NCBI RefSeq assembly: GCF_030247195.1
Contig: NC_080672.1
Coordinates: forward strand, 4,278,001 to 4,342,000
DNA: 64,000 bases
From: Topomyia yanbarensis
Taxonomy: Eukaryota > Arthropoda > Insecta > Diptera > Culicidae
Reading direction: 5' to 3'
Shown in pieces: positions 54,111 through 64,000 of the stretch. The position numbers and the translations under genes were made by a program. Positions within the stretch are counted from its first letter, which is position 1. Every line of letters starts with the position of its first letter. Under the pieces are notes generated by a model that had not been told where the DNA came from, ran no database searches, and worked only from the letters and a program-made list of their open reading frames with translations.

Positions 54111-57100
54111 CTTCGGGTCCCGCACGCAGAAAAAATTAGTAAAAATAAACAAATTTTGGTTGTAGATAACAATTTTCCCGTTTGATATAGTGATAAACAA
54201 GATTCGGGTTCAATTCAATCAATGCTGTTGCTTCAAATTATCACCAAATTCAATTGTTGGCTTTTCAATAGTTTCAACAAATATTTCGATTGGAACAACA
54301 AAATCATGATAAGTTTAACCAAATACAAATTAAATACGCCAAGGTTCCATACAAAAGGGTGATCATTTTTTGACTCACCGAAAACTAGATTTAAAGAACC
54401 CTATGCATGATTTTTGGTTGACAAGTCGCAAATACTGAAGAACGCAACGAAATGGCAACACGTTTTGATAGATCCGATCAAAGCATGTCGTTGTTAGGTC
54501 TATTTTTTGACAACACATGTTTACATTTTTGTGAAAAATTTGGTTCCATTCTATGAAACTGCTGCCGGCAACCAGCATAAGTTGTAGGTGAACTCGATGC
54601 AAGTCATAAGATAACAAATATTTTCTGTGAAATTTCCAGCAAAACTTGATAGCAATAACATAACCGTACTCTTATTCCAGTAGATATTGATGGGGCAGCT
54701 AGGCCGACCACTCCACTTTGCATTAATAGGCATACCAAAACCATTTTGCTACTGGGACCGTTATTCCTTCGCCCTAGCGAATGCTGCTCAAAAAGTTCAA
54801 TGCTGTGTTCACAGATTATCCCGTTGAACTTGGGTTCATTGATTTGCAAAATATCGCGTATTCATCGACATTCTATTTAATCTGGTACATGGAATCTGGC
54901 TTATTTGAGAAAAAATATGGACGATAAATTGAGAACACAGCGATAACTTACATTAATGATTAGGCTACTGGACAAGTCGATCAAGAATTGTGCTGTCGAA
55001 TGGATGTTTACCCGTTTGTCATGATGATCGAAGCTTCGGAGTAGTGGCTCTTAAGAGGATATTCCAAGTTGAAATCGAACACGTGAATCCAGTGTCTGTC
55101 TAAATAAACGAACGCGTCGAATTGTCGTTGGAATTACGCACAAAGTATCTGTGCTGGTAGTTACTTCGTTCAATCCGGCTTTCATTTTATTTTATTTTAG
55201 AGATTTTTGTCTATTTTACAGCATAAAGAATTTAGAGTTCGTTGACAGATTATTGTGAAGAAAATCAGTTTATAAGATGGTAGCTGAACGAACTTCCTTT
55301 TCAGACGTGTCTAGTCCGAGACACCGACAGAACACGTCTGATAAGTACGATCTTACGAAAATACCTTTAACGAGCACCTCATTTCGTCCTGTGCACAGCC
55401 CAGTATAGTCTACAAAAGTAAGAATCAATAATTGTAGTTGCTAGTAATACTCAGAATAGTTGTCTCACTATTACATATGATAGTTATCTAAATTTGACTT
55501 TGATTGCCGTGGGAACACTCATTCAAAGTATTGCACTGCAATCTGGTTAAGTGAGATAAACTTTAAAATAAGTGGAACAGCAGCCCTTTACATATTCTAA
55601 AGACCATCTTCTATATCCACAGATGTGCATTCAGCTTGTTGATTGCTTGATTTTTTTTTGCTTGCCGAGATAGTCCTATTAACATTTCCATTGTAAATAT
55701 GACTCCAAGAATGACAGTCAGTCTAGGTGTCAGTATACTATGTGTAAGAACCATTCCAATTATTTTCAAACTACGAGCACATTTGACCGGTTCACCGGCA
55801 AAATGTAAAAAAATGCAAAAATCTCGACCCGAGCGTTTAGGTATTAATGATTAATGAATACAGCGTCATATTGTAAATTTATACAAGGAAACTTATTCTT
55901 ATATGACACTCTCCAACCCGGAGAAGAAAATAAAGTACTAAAAGATACAAATGCAAATTTATCAGTAAATGCTATAGGTCAGGTCCACTATAGTTCAGAG
56001 ACATTCAAGGTCACTAGCAGCCAAATAACTGCAAACAGCCGCGTTGGATAATACTCTGCGCTTCCTGAGGTTCTTTATGAAGTTCCGCTTTGTTGCTCAG
56101 GTACGTTAGATGGTGGGTTAGACGATTAATTGTCTATACTAGTTCTATTATTCCCGAAGATGGATCATCTACCATAGGTAAGGTAGGGCATCAAATCAAG
56201 ACTGAGGTGGTTATCGACTCCAGTATCTGCCCGGAAACTCATCGACAAAACGATAACCTGCAACCTGTTTTTATAGTATAGTATAGTTACGGGATCAGTC
56301 GAACGAAGTAGTAAGACAATACCATTCACCAAAATCATTAATGGATAGCTCTAGCAGTCGAAAGAATGCCCACTAACTAATTAAACTCTTTTCGGTAGAA
56401 TACCCTTCATTTGGTTTCGGTTATGACTTGGCATGTGGTTGATGTGATGCGGTAGTTTGAGGCATATCGGGAAATTGCACACTTGCACAAGAGGTACCGT
56501 ACTTTGATTCCGACCTCGCCATAGATCTCCCTCACCAGAATGCAAAGCTAATACAATTTCGATTATCTATCTTATCCGTTTTACTTACTTCAAGTTCACA
56601 TTCGATTCCGTTGCATTTTTTTTCTGATTACCAAAACAATAAACAGTTTCCATGGTTTTCCCAGTTTTCAGCAATGCCAGTTTTCTAGAAAATTCATCAA
56701 GGTACACTGTCACTTTGACACTGTACCTTTCAAGGTACAGGGTTGCGTAAAACGTGTCCTCGAAAAATTGCAAGAGCATTCCGTATTAACATATTTGTAT
56801 TTGGTTTAACCGAACAAACAAGTTCGAAGAAACAAAAACAAATCTTTTGTATTAACCAAAGGAGAAAACAACTCAAATTTAGTTGAAATCAAACAAAGAT
56901 TCGGTTGGTTTTTAACAAAGGGATCAGTAGGATCTAACAAATTTTATTTTGATTCAACAATGTTTCTATTTGAAATGCAAATAGAACTGTTTGTTAAACT
57001 AAACCATGCTTTCGAAAAACGCCTATTTCAGTTTGAAACAGTCATTTGTCACGTTTTAGATTCAAGAAAACGTTTTGTTGATTCAAAAAGGCCTGATTTT

Positions 57101-57919
57101 TCTGCGTGCGGGTTGAAAATTGATTTAAGCTATGGTAAACAGCGTTCCCTCGACATCTATTGCGACCAGAGTTTGGTCCACAACTGGAATTGGTTCGATT
57201 GGTTCTGTTGCTGAATTTCCTTACAAATGGACTACAGTACATTGATATGCTACGTACATACGGACACCTCTTTCTCTTTTCAATTTCCATGTAAGAAAAG
57301 GAAGGGGAACCAGGCTGTACGCTCACCCTATGGAACAAATAAACACAAGAGATTTGATGATGTAATCAAGTTTATGGGATAAAACTGCATTAAGTTTGCT
57401 GTTGTATCGTAACAAAAATTGAATCAATTGGGCTATTAAACCATATACTGTTTTTGATTTTTTCTTTAGCAGCTGAAGTTGAAGAAGTCGAGATTTTTTT
57501 TACGCAAAATAACAAATATTATTATTAAATAAAATATATTCAATTATTACGACCACACCTTCCATTGAACTATCTTGATCCCTATCCTTTTGCTGGTATG
57601 GCTGTCAAAAATGCTAATCCATGTGACTAAATTCACTGTCGAGGAAGACTGATAGTGTCAAATAAGGATTTGTTCAACTAAAATTATTCTAAGGTTTTAA
57701 GGGTAGAGCATATATGCTGTTATATTTAGAAAGTTGAGTTCTATCGGTTTATGTAACAAAAGAGGAATTCTATTCTTCATCTAATGACCCAATTGGGATC
57801 TGTTTGCGATAACTGCCACAATATCGCATCCCAGTAAATGAAAATGCGACCAGGCAGGTTTAAATAGACGGTGGCGACCGGTAGGCTATTGAAACTTTAC
57901 TCTAACCCGGTCAAATCAA
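54111..57919. other. 3.8 kb without recognised gene
   Basis: Two areas (54130-54310, 56790-56950) are rich in AACAAA / TTTGTTGA-like words and may be MITE debris. No frame has family motifs. Confidence 0.4.
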
Positions 57920-58044
57920 TCGGAATTTGATTCGAAATTCTGGATGGAGTCAGTTTGGAATCAAGTTGAAATGCAACGACCGATTGTGTGGGAATCGATT
58001 GCATTTGAACTGGACTCCATACTATATCCATTCAGAATTCCGAA
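57920..58044. mobile_element. ~125-bp inverted-repeat element
   Basis: The left arm CGGAATTTGATTCGAAATTC, TGGATGGAGTC, AAGTTGAAATGCAACGACCG pairs with the right arm complement CGGAATTCTGAATGGATATA, TGGAGTCCAGTTCAAATGCA. Non-coding hairpin upstream of AGK. Confidence 0.65.
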
Positions 58045-58138
58045 ATGGGTTTTACTAGGAAGCTGCATGCCCTAACTTAACGTATGCTGTAAAAATGGTG
58101 TGCGATGCTTGAGGCAAATCTAGGGCAGATCACTTCAA

Positions 58139-58236
58139 CGGCCAATTTCTTCACTTTTTCGGATTACTGGTGGCCAATTAGCCGAAAACCGGTTTTCAAT
58201 GAAAACCGGTTTTCAAGCAAGTGAAGAAATTGGCCG
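58139..58236. mobile_element. 98-bp hairpin MITE related to 43681-43776
   Basis: Left CGGCCAATTTCTTCACT, right AGTGAAGAAATTGGCCG, with a further AAAACCGGTTTTCA palindrome inside. The flanks are CAA and TAA, a near-match to a TWA duplication. The terminal sequence GGCC-ATTTCTTCA is shared with the 43681 element. Confidence 0.7.
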
Positions 58237-58767
58237 TAAGAATGTGTAACAACTTTGCAATTATTTTGAAAAAATGCATTTAATTTCCATTTTTGCAGTA
58301 ATTGCACTCTCTCCCATAAAATTTTGTTCAACAAAGGATCCACTTCGTTCGCTGTATAGTTGGATGTAGTGCTAATGCTTCTTGCAGGGTTTTGACGTCT
58401 TAAACGCAAAATACATTATAAATTTCAATTTTGATGAAAAGAAAATACATTTAATTTTGTTGATTTCGAAAAATGCATCACAAGTGATCTGCGCCTTGGT
58501 GCGATGGCTTCGAAACTCCGCATAAAACAGATTTCAGAGTACATTGGAAACATGTTAATATTACTCAATTACAGAGTATTTGACGCGTGTGTGTAGTCCT
58601 GTGTATGAAATTGCTGAAGGGCTGTGACGTAAACAAAAACAAACGTGCAGTTGGATGGCTGGTTTCTTGTAATCTATTAATTTTTAATTATTTATTGTAA
58701 TTGTAATTAATGCAGAAATTTTCAATCAATTTGTTATAAATAAAAGTATTTTGTTAAGAATAAAATC

Positions 58768-60205
58768 ATGGCATTTATCATAAGGTTTGCCAAAGGCGTT
58801 CGAAATAATTGGAAAAAGTCGACGTTTTTGGTTGGCGCTGCAGCATACGGTATTTCCTACTCCCGGGAAAAGTATGAGTAAGTACCGGTCTCCCATCATT
58901 CGTAAAAATTGAAAGAATTTCCACGTTTTCTGTTAAAGAATCAAGCAGTTGATGCGACACTACTCCACCGAAGCATCGAAATACGGTGATATTCAGATTG
59001 CTGCTAATCAACGGCTACAAAAAGTGCTGGTTCTACTCAATCCAGCCGCCAATAGAAAATCGTCCGAGGAAGATGTGAGATTTCGATTCAATTGTTAATA
59101 TTTTGCTAAAGTAATTTTCAATTATTTTTATTAACAGTTCCACGATTATTGCGAACCAATTCTGCACTTGGCTGGCTTCGAGGTGGATATTGTCAAAACC
59201 GATTCCGAAGGTCACGCACGTCGGTATGTCGAGGAGTTGGCATCGCTCCCGGACGCTATTCTGGTAGCCGGTGGTGACGGCACCGTTTCGGAAACCATTT
59301 CCGGATTGAAAAGGCGTCCCGATGGGGCTCAGTGTCCCATTGGAGTGCTACCGGTAGGAAGGACAAATAACCTGGCCAGCGCGCTGTTCCGAAACAGTCC
59401 AGAACGTACGACGCTGGAAGATGTTCGAGCAATGGCAAATGCTGCCTATGCGGTAGTGGCAGGAAAGAAGCAAAAAATGGACGTTATGAGGATTGAGGTG
59501 CTGCCCAACGAGGTGGATGAAAAGGTTCCGGAGAAACCGGTTTATGCCGTTGGTAGTTTGCATTGGGGAGCGTTTCGAGATATTTTGACACTTAGAGATA
59601 AGTACTGGTATACTGGATCGCTGCGAGAGTACGTAGCGTTTCTGTTCTATGCTTTTGATCGAGAGCCCACGTGGAGTTGTAAGGCAAAGGTGACAATTAC
59701 GGAACCTTGCTCCGGTTGTAGTAAGTGCTACCAAGATAGTCAACAAAAGCAGCCGAAACAGGAGCAATCAAGCAGATGGTGGTCGGTATTTTTACCGAAG
59801 GCCAAGGCGATCACACAAACAGTCAACTATTCCAAAATAGTGAATGATAAGTGTTCTGTTCCGATTGAGATAGAAGTTGATCCATCGGAACTGATACTGC
59901 AAACTTCTAACGCTGATCAGGAAAGAGAACAAGATAAACCGAAGTTGTCCCTAACGATCAGTCCGTCTGTAGATTCTGGCTTTAGTTTTCTAAAGGAGAG
60001 TTGGTCGCGATTATGGAACAGACGATACGTCGAATGTCCCGCTGAGAAGCACATTGAAGTTCGAACGGTAGAATTGATTCCTGCAAGGCTGAAGACATCG
60101 GAGAACGACAAAGAACTGTTTTATTCCATCGATAACGAAGCTTATGAAGTAAGGCCAGTGCGAGTTACGCTTGTTCCCAAGGCTGTCGAAGTTTATACGT
60201 TTTGA
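58768..60205 (+). CDS. AGK: Acylglycerol kinase, mitochondrial (multi-substrate lipid kinase)
   Basis: Phosphorylates diacylglycerol and monoacylglycerol to phosphatidic and lysophosphatidic acid. In animals AGK is also a TIM22 translocase subunit at the inner mitochondrial membrane. Three plus-strand exons: 58768-58877, 58939-59074, 59138-60205, giving 437 residues. The N-terminus MAFIIRFAKGVRNNWKKSTF is basic then hydrophobic, as in AGK. The kinase domain starts with VLVLLNPAANRK (~70-80). The nucleotide-binding GGDGT is at 127-131, with PVGRTNNLA after it and KYWYTGSLREYVAF in the middle. The C-terminal FYSIDNEAYEVRPVRVTLVP matches the family's 'IDGEEYE--PV-V-L-P' end. Intact, with short introns. 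It converges with the phosphatase gene. The Drosophila name is Mulk. Confidence 0.93.
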
Positions 60206-60222
60206 ACCTGTTAATAGTTGGT

Positions 60223-60228
60223 AATAAA
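60223..60228 (+). terminator. AATAAA polyadenylation signal of AGK
   Basis: Canonical hexamer 18 bp after the AGK stop codon, implying a very short 3' UTR that need not reach the convergent gene. Confidence 0.7.
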
Positions 60229-60326
60229 AGTTGAAATTTCAAAATAAGTCTCTTTACTACTATGTCAAATGATGGCAGCAAATACAATGTTATAACTTTA
60301 TGCGCACAAAACGATTCTTTGGTAAA

Positions 60327-61126
60327 TTAAACTCCATACTCCGGTCCTGAAATCTTTTCATCGGTCATGTATGAGATTAGCCAAATACAGCTCTCCTGAT
60401 CAAACCAAATTAAGGAAATTAAAAACGCATTAAACAGTCCCACTGCGATTCCCGCTAGAACATCCAGAATGTGGTGTCTGAATAACAGCAAACGGGATAG
60501 GCACAACGCCACGCACCAAGCCAGCAATGGAGGCCAAAGAAGAAAGCTAACTGGATCCAACCAGGTCAGAAAGGTTACGATGAACACACCCCTGGAAACG
60601 TGTCCCGACGGGAAGCTGAACTTGTCCGGTCCGATGCAGAATGGATCATCATTGACAGCTGGACGACGGCGTCTTGTGGCAGCTTTGATTAGGGCCACCA
60701 TGACAATATCAGTGATGAGTCCTATAAACAGATTGACTTGCATCTGATACCATGACGGCTTATCAATCATCCAGCAGAACGCAAGCCAACCAGACAGCCA
60801 GGCAATTCCATGGCAAGAGTACTAGAATAAAGAACTTTTATAAACTGCTATTTGTAACGACGGTAGCATCTACTTACCTCCAAAACTTTACAGTGAGTGC
60901 GTAATGAACGGAAAGGAACAAAATTCAGCATAAAACTAACGAATCGTTTCGTGATAAGAACATCCCACTCTAAAAGTTGCTTCAATGCCGGTGGAAGAAC
61001 TCGGTCCTCTTCCATTCGTGTTTTGGAGTCGATCTATTGAAAAAAATGTCATCTAATCATATCATGACGCATCAGAAAATTCTCTGATCAACTTACATTC
61101 TCCTGTTGCTGTCGATTGCGCTTCAT
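60327..61126 (-). CDS. PLPP6: PAP2-family phosphatase, PLPP6-like (polyisoprenoid/presqualene diphosphate phosphatase)
   Basis: A membrane phosphatase removing phosphate from isoprenoid or presqualene diphosphates, or from related lipid phosphates, in the ER membrane of relatives. Coding exons on the minus strand: 61097-61126, 60878-61033, 60327-60821; GT/AG borders in phase, 226 residues. The three PAP2 signature motifs are complete: KAATRRRRP (108-116), SFPSGH (131-136) and SRLLLFRHHILD (171-182), with the two catalytic His residues at 136 and 178. LEYSCHGIAWLSGW and the RTHCKVLE preceding it match the PLPP6 order. Membrane segments lie around 70-107 and 140-205. A probable acceptor (TTGCTTGTAG at ~61200) suggests a 5' leader intron. 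Insects lack sterol synthesis, so the substrate is likelier another isoprenoid diphosphate; that is inference. Confidence 0.88.
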
Positions 61127-62428
61127 CGTTGCTTGCGAAAGTGATATGACGTTATAAATCAAACTTCCTATCGATTGCTGGAAGGCGCTTATCTACAAGC
61201 AAATAAATTAGCGACATTTATCAATTTTCCTGCAGCACGTTGTGGAATTCGGCAATTATATTCAACCTCTATTTTGAAGAAAAATCCAGAGCTCACCACA
61301 TGAAAGTTGGGTAATAAAAATTACTAAACCTCCATGAGCAAAATCGCGACCTTAAAAATGTTCCGACACGGACAACAACAGAATCATTCAAAACTTTGCT
61401 GCTGATATGTTGACATTGACAGCTCGTCGATAGTGATCCCTTTGGAAATATAGATTGAGGGGTGAGCAAATGTTCATACGTGTATTCTTTGGTAATTTGC
61501 ATATTTTTCGTTTTCGAACGAGAACGTTTGACACTATTTTTCTAATGAATAAAAATACTGTTAAAGTATAAAAAAATACAAATTTGGAAAGAAGTTTGGA
61601 ATACATTGCTCTTTGAACATTGATTTTTTTAAATTTCTCATTGTTATTGCGATTATTGTCGACATTTTCCAAACACTCAACCGATAAGTCATTTGTAGCA
61701 AGCCCTCGAAGATGGCAACACTTTCTCGTTTGACGTTTTGTTTTTTTTACAGCATTCCTTGTCATCGACGAACTGCGGCGAAGTACATCGCCAAAGGGAA
61801 CACACAAAAATCTGATCGCCATCTTCGCATTCACTTGTTCAGGCGTTCTTCTTGTGTTGATCGGTGCATTTTTTCCCGTTTTGTTCCGGTTAATAGTCCG
61901 TTAATGGTTCAATTTTTGAGGTGTGCTGTTGCTTTTCTGTTAGTGCGTTTTATTGATTAGGATTTTCCGGAAAAAGTTTTCTGTTTAGTGGAAGTACAAG
62001 TAAAAACAAGTCGAGTCTGGGTGTGTGTCGAACAAAGTGAAGTTGGAGCAGTGCCTTATCTTATTGGAGATAAAATTTAAATATTCCGATTCATAAATCA
62101 AATCATTGTGCAATTTTAATATGTGCTATATTTAAGTGTTGTTAAGCAAAATTCTTCGTGGTTCCTAGTTCCAGCGAAAGAAAAAAAAAAACCAAAATTA
62201 ATCAGCCTTACCCAGGATATAACACAAAGCAGAGAGAACTCCCAGAAGATTTTTCATTTTCCAATGCCTCAGTAGGCTGATTCTCGCTGAGTAGGGAACA
62301 ACCCGCAAGCTGCTACTATAGGGTGAAGCGGCAGGAAGTGAGGAACAAACAAGCGCAAAGAAAGAGATAACAGAGCCCCAACAAAAACAGCATCAGCAGC
62401 AACAACTGCAGCACCAGCCGCAAACCAG
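61127..62428. promoter_or_regulatory. Shared upstream region and leaders of the PLPP6-like gene and dos
   Basis: 1.3 kb between divergent start codons. The dos-proximal part (about 61950-62428) is rich in GAA/CAG words (CAACAACTGCAGCACCAGCC) and has the look of a long 5' leader with short upstream frames. No TATA box stands out. The exact transcription starts cannot be read. Confidence 0.5.
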
Positions 62429-62503
62429 ATGACGACGAATAAGGAGGTCTATCACGAAGGTTGGCTGATCAAATCGCCTCCGACGAAGCGAATCTGGCGA
62501 GCG
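62429..62503 (+). CDS. dos: daughter of sevenless (GAB-family adaptor), first coding exon
   Basis: DOS is the insect GAB-family docking protein downstream of receptor tyrosine kinases; its N-terminal PH domain binds phosphoinositides and its phosphotyrosines recruit the Corkscrew/SHP2 phosphatase. The exon encodes 25 residues and then GTGAGT; it ends in phase 0. The stretch YHEGWLIKSPPTKRIWRA is the first strand and loop of the GAB PH domain (EGWL-KSPP-K), which is why the gene is named despite the short exon. The Met at 62429 is followed directly by TTNKEVY, consistent with a very short N-terminus. The rest of the gene lies beyond the window; the intron holds a LINE fragment. Confidence 0.75.
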
Positions 62504-63031
62504 GTGAGTCACTGTTTTTTTTCAGCATTTTGTTAATATTATGTGTTTTCTGCTGATGTTATACATATTTGCTCGGTGGAAAAATTTCGGTCCAGGCGAG
62601 GCAACACTACACTTTGTTGGTTTTTGTAGGTTCAGCATTCTTAGTTTTCAAAATTAAATTAGTTATAAGTATTCAGAAACGTTTCTTAAGGCTTGCAAAA
62701 CCAACAATGGGAATCCAAACTTCGAATTCAATTATTCATCTTATACTTATATTAACAAATTCTATGTGACGGATTTAAAAATGTAGAATGCTGGATAAAT
62801 TTGTAATTTATTAAATAATCACGCGGTAACCTTTTGGTTTTGCCAATACTCAGGTCAAGAATAAAATAAATTGGAGTTCAGAATAGCGACATAGTCGAAA
62901 AAGGATTTGTGGTAGCAAATTTAAAAAGAAATGCCCAGAATATTGCAAAAAATAGCTGTCAGATAATTATAAACTTTTTCAAATTAAATTAGTTCAGCAG
63001 AATGTTTTAGCGTTTTTGTTTTTTCTTAGTG
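62504..63031 (+). other. Start of dos intron 1
   Basis: Begins with the donor GTGAGTCACTG; AT-rich, no coding signal. Confidence 0.5.
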
Positions 63032-63880
63032 CTACACCGGTTTAGTGCAAAGAAATTCCTTCGAGGGGAACTCAGCCGCCGCTTCGAGCGACATGGCTGC
63101 TTCATAGAAGAAGAAGGGGAAGGCCCCTGTCTGGGTACCTATGTCGGTCTTCTCTCTTCCCTCCCTCTTGGAGGCCACTGTCTGGGTTCCTCTGTCGGAC
63201 TTCTCCCGACATTCCACCTTCTTGGCATAAGCCTGCTGTTCCTGTCTTGCGACACGAACAGCCTTCCAGAGCACCAGCAGGCTCTGTTTCAGCTCCTTGC
63301 TGATATTTTGCTTTGCGTTAGTGAACTCGATTATTGCTTCGAGCTGCTCCACCACTTTACGCATCGCGGTTAGTCGCCCGTCCAGCGCATTGGTAGGATT
63401 ATTTTCTACCACTGCTGGGGGGTCACTGGTGCTGTCGAATGCAGCCCCCGTCGCTCCACTACTCTCCCCACTGGGGGGAGACCTCATCAAACCACCTCTA
63501 GCAAAGGGGTTCGGCACCTCCGTTTTTTGATTTTTGTTATTTTTCACGTCGCTCATTAATCTCACGAGTAGCGCGAGAAAGAAAAGTCCGCCACGCTCCG
63601 CAGTAATGTGATAAGGGACACTTACTGTGGGGGTTGCCCAGGTACCCCACAGGCTCTGTTAACGATCGAGCATCTTTTTCACCCCCTCGATCACTCATCC
63701 CTCGGCACGGGTCGCTTCACGCCTTGGAATTGGGGTTATGACCTATTTTGCTTTACGTGGTGACCGCGGCCCAGATCATCACAATCATCCTCCTTTACCA
63801 GGGCTTTTGACCGATAGATCTGGTTCTCAATAGTTCCAAGTACGTAGGTTATTACAGACATGCACAGACATTGAGATCCG
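63032..63880 (-). pseudogene. 5' leader and ORF1 N-terminus of an R1/LOA-group LINE, 3'-truncated, in dos intron 1
   Basis: A minus-strand frame (Met at 63565, or 63553 for MSDVKNNKNQ) encodes VPNPFARGGLMRSPPSGESS, a coiled-coil-like stretch (LDGRLTAMRKVVEQLEAIIE, ISKELKQSLLVLWKAVRVAR), then GTQTVASKREGREKTDIGTQ and a tandem-like repeat of DRGTQT/DIGTQT. The NPFARGG-MR-PP opening is characteristic of ORF1 proteins of mosquito R1/LOA-group elements. Reading is lost at 63032. About 300 bp of GC-rich leader (63566-63880) precedes it. Keeping the 5' end and losing the 3' end is the opposite of usual LINE truncation, so a later deletion is likely. It is antisense to dos. Confidence 0.7.
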
Positions 63881-64000
63881 TCATTCGCTAGCGGAGTTAT
63901 GATCAGGGGGTGGGAGGTTTAAGATGTATACTGTATGCTTGACGAATAATTGCGCTGCAGAATGGGATGAAAAGGCGATTTGAACAGTACTACTGTTACC

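Noticed and set aside
1..64000. CRISPR arrays, bacterial operons, ribosomal RNA or ordinary tRNA genes
   Set aside because: None seen. The direct repeats are eukaryotic satellites or transposon parts, and the only tRNA-like sequence is within SINEs.
1..64000. Endogenous copies of RNA viruses, common in mosquito genomes
   Set aside because: No flavivirus-, rhabdovirus- or other viral polymerase or capsid motif was recognised in the frames examined.

Overview
The window looks like repeat-dense genomic DNA from a culicine-type mosquito. The basis is (i) intron-containing, animal-type nuclear genes whose proteins read as insect versions (URM1, acylglycerol kinase, a PLPP6-type phosphatase, first exon of daughter of sevenless), and (ii) a transposable-element load typical of Culicidae: R1, LOA, I-like, CR1/Jockey and RTE non-LTR elements, BEL/Pao, pogo, mariner, PIF/Harbinger and hAT remnants, a tRNA-derived SINE and many hairpin MITEs. 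Species cannot be fixed from sequence reading alone.

Host genes are few and sit on the right. URM1 (47255-48525, minus, 4 exons, 109 aa) lies alone between repeat blocks. From 58.7 kb a compact cluster begins: acylglycerol kinase (58768-60205, plus, 3 exons, 437 aa) converges with a PAP2/PLPP6-type phosphatase (60327-61126, minus, 3 coding exons, 226 aa), leaving 121 bp between the stop codons. The phosphatase is divergent from dos (first coding exon 62429-62503, plus), with 1.3 kb of shared upstream DNA. The URM1, AGK and PLPP6 models were built by joining exons at GT/AG sites in consistent phase. Many of these exons are too short to stand out as open frames.

The left 45 kb has no recognisable intact host gene and is a stack of mobile DNA. 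From left to right it holds: a mariner DD37E pseudogene (813-1372); a LOA-type RNase H fragment (1810-2509); a ~1.2 kb foldback (4317-5517); a GGGCGATAC-rich MITE (5762-6431); a pogo transposase pseudogene split in two by a MITE that is itself split by a hAT-type element (6830-12290); a Harbinger pseudogene (12310-12885); a perfect 1176-bp (ATACTT)196 array (18067-19242); a 450-bp foldback; LINE ORF1 and RTE debris (20-31 kb); a ~480-bp CpG-rich tandem repeat (32940-34490); and a 7.3-kb R1-type retrotransposon (34917-42172) with target-site duplication. The 3' UTR of that R1 element is split by a 4.6-kb hAT-type element with an 8-bp duplication, which in turn carries a decayed CR1/Jockey-like LINE and older repeats. 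RTE and BEL/Pao pseudogenes follow, the latter broken by a TA-flanked MITE in its zinc-knuckle region.

The main novelty is structural rather than a new pathway. Nested insertions can be ordered from duplications and from a reading frame that resumes across the gap. One nest shows an age inversion: decayed cargo inside a younger element. Several long inverted repeats could make hairpin RNA, and one carries CTCF-like motifs in both arms. Coordinates of repeats and pseudogenes are by-eye estimates, generally good to about 10-30 bp, except where duplications fix them exactly.
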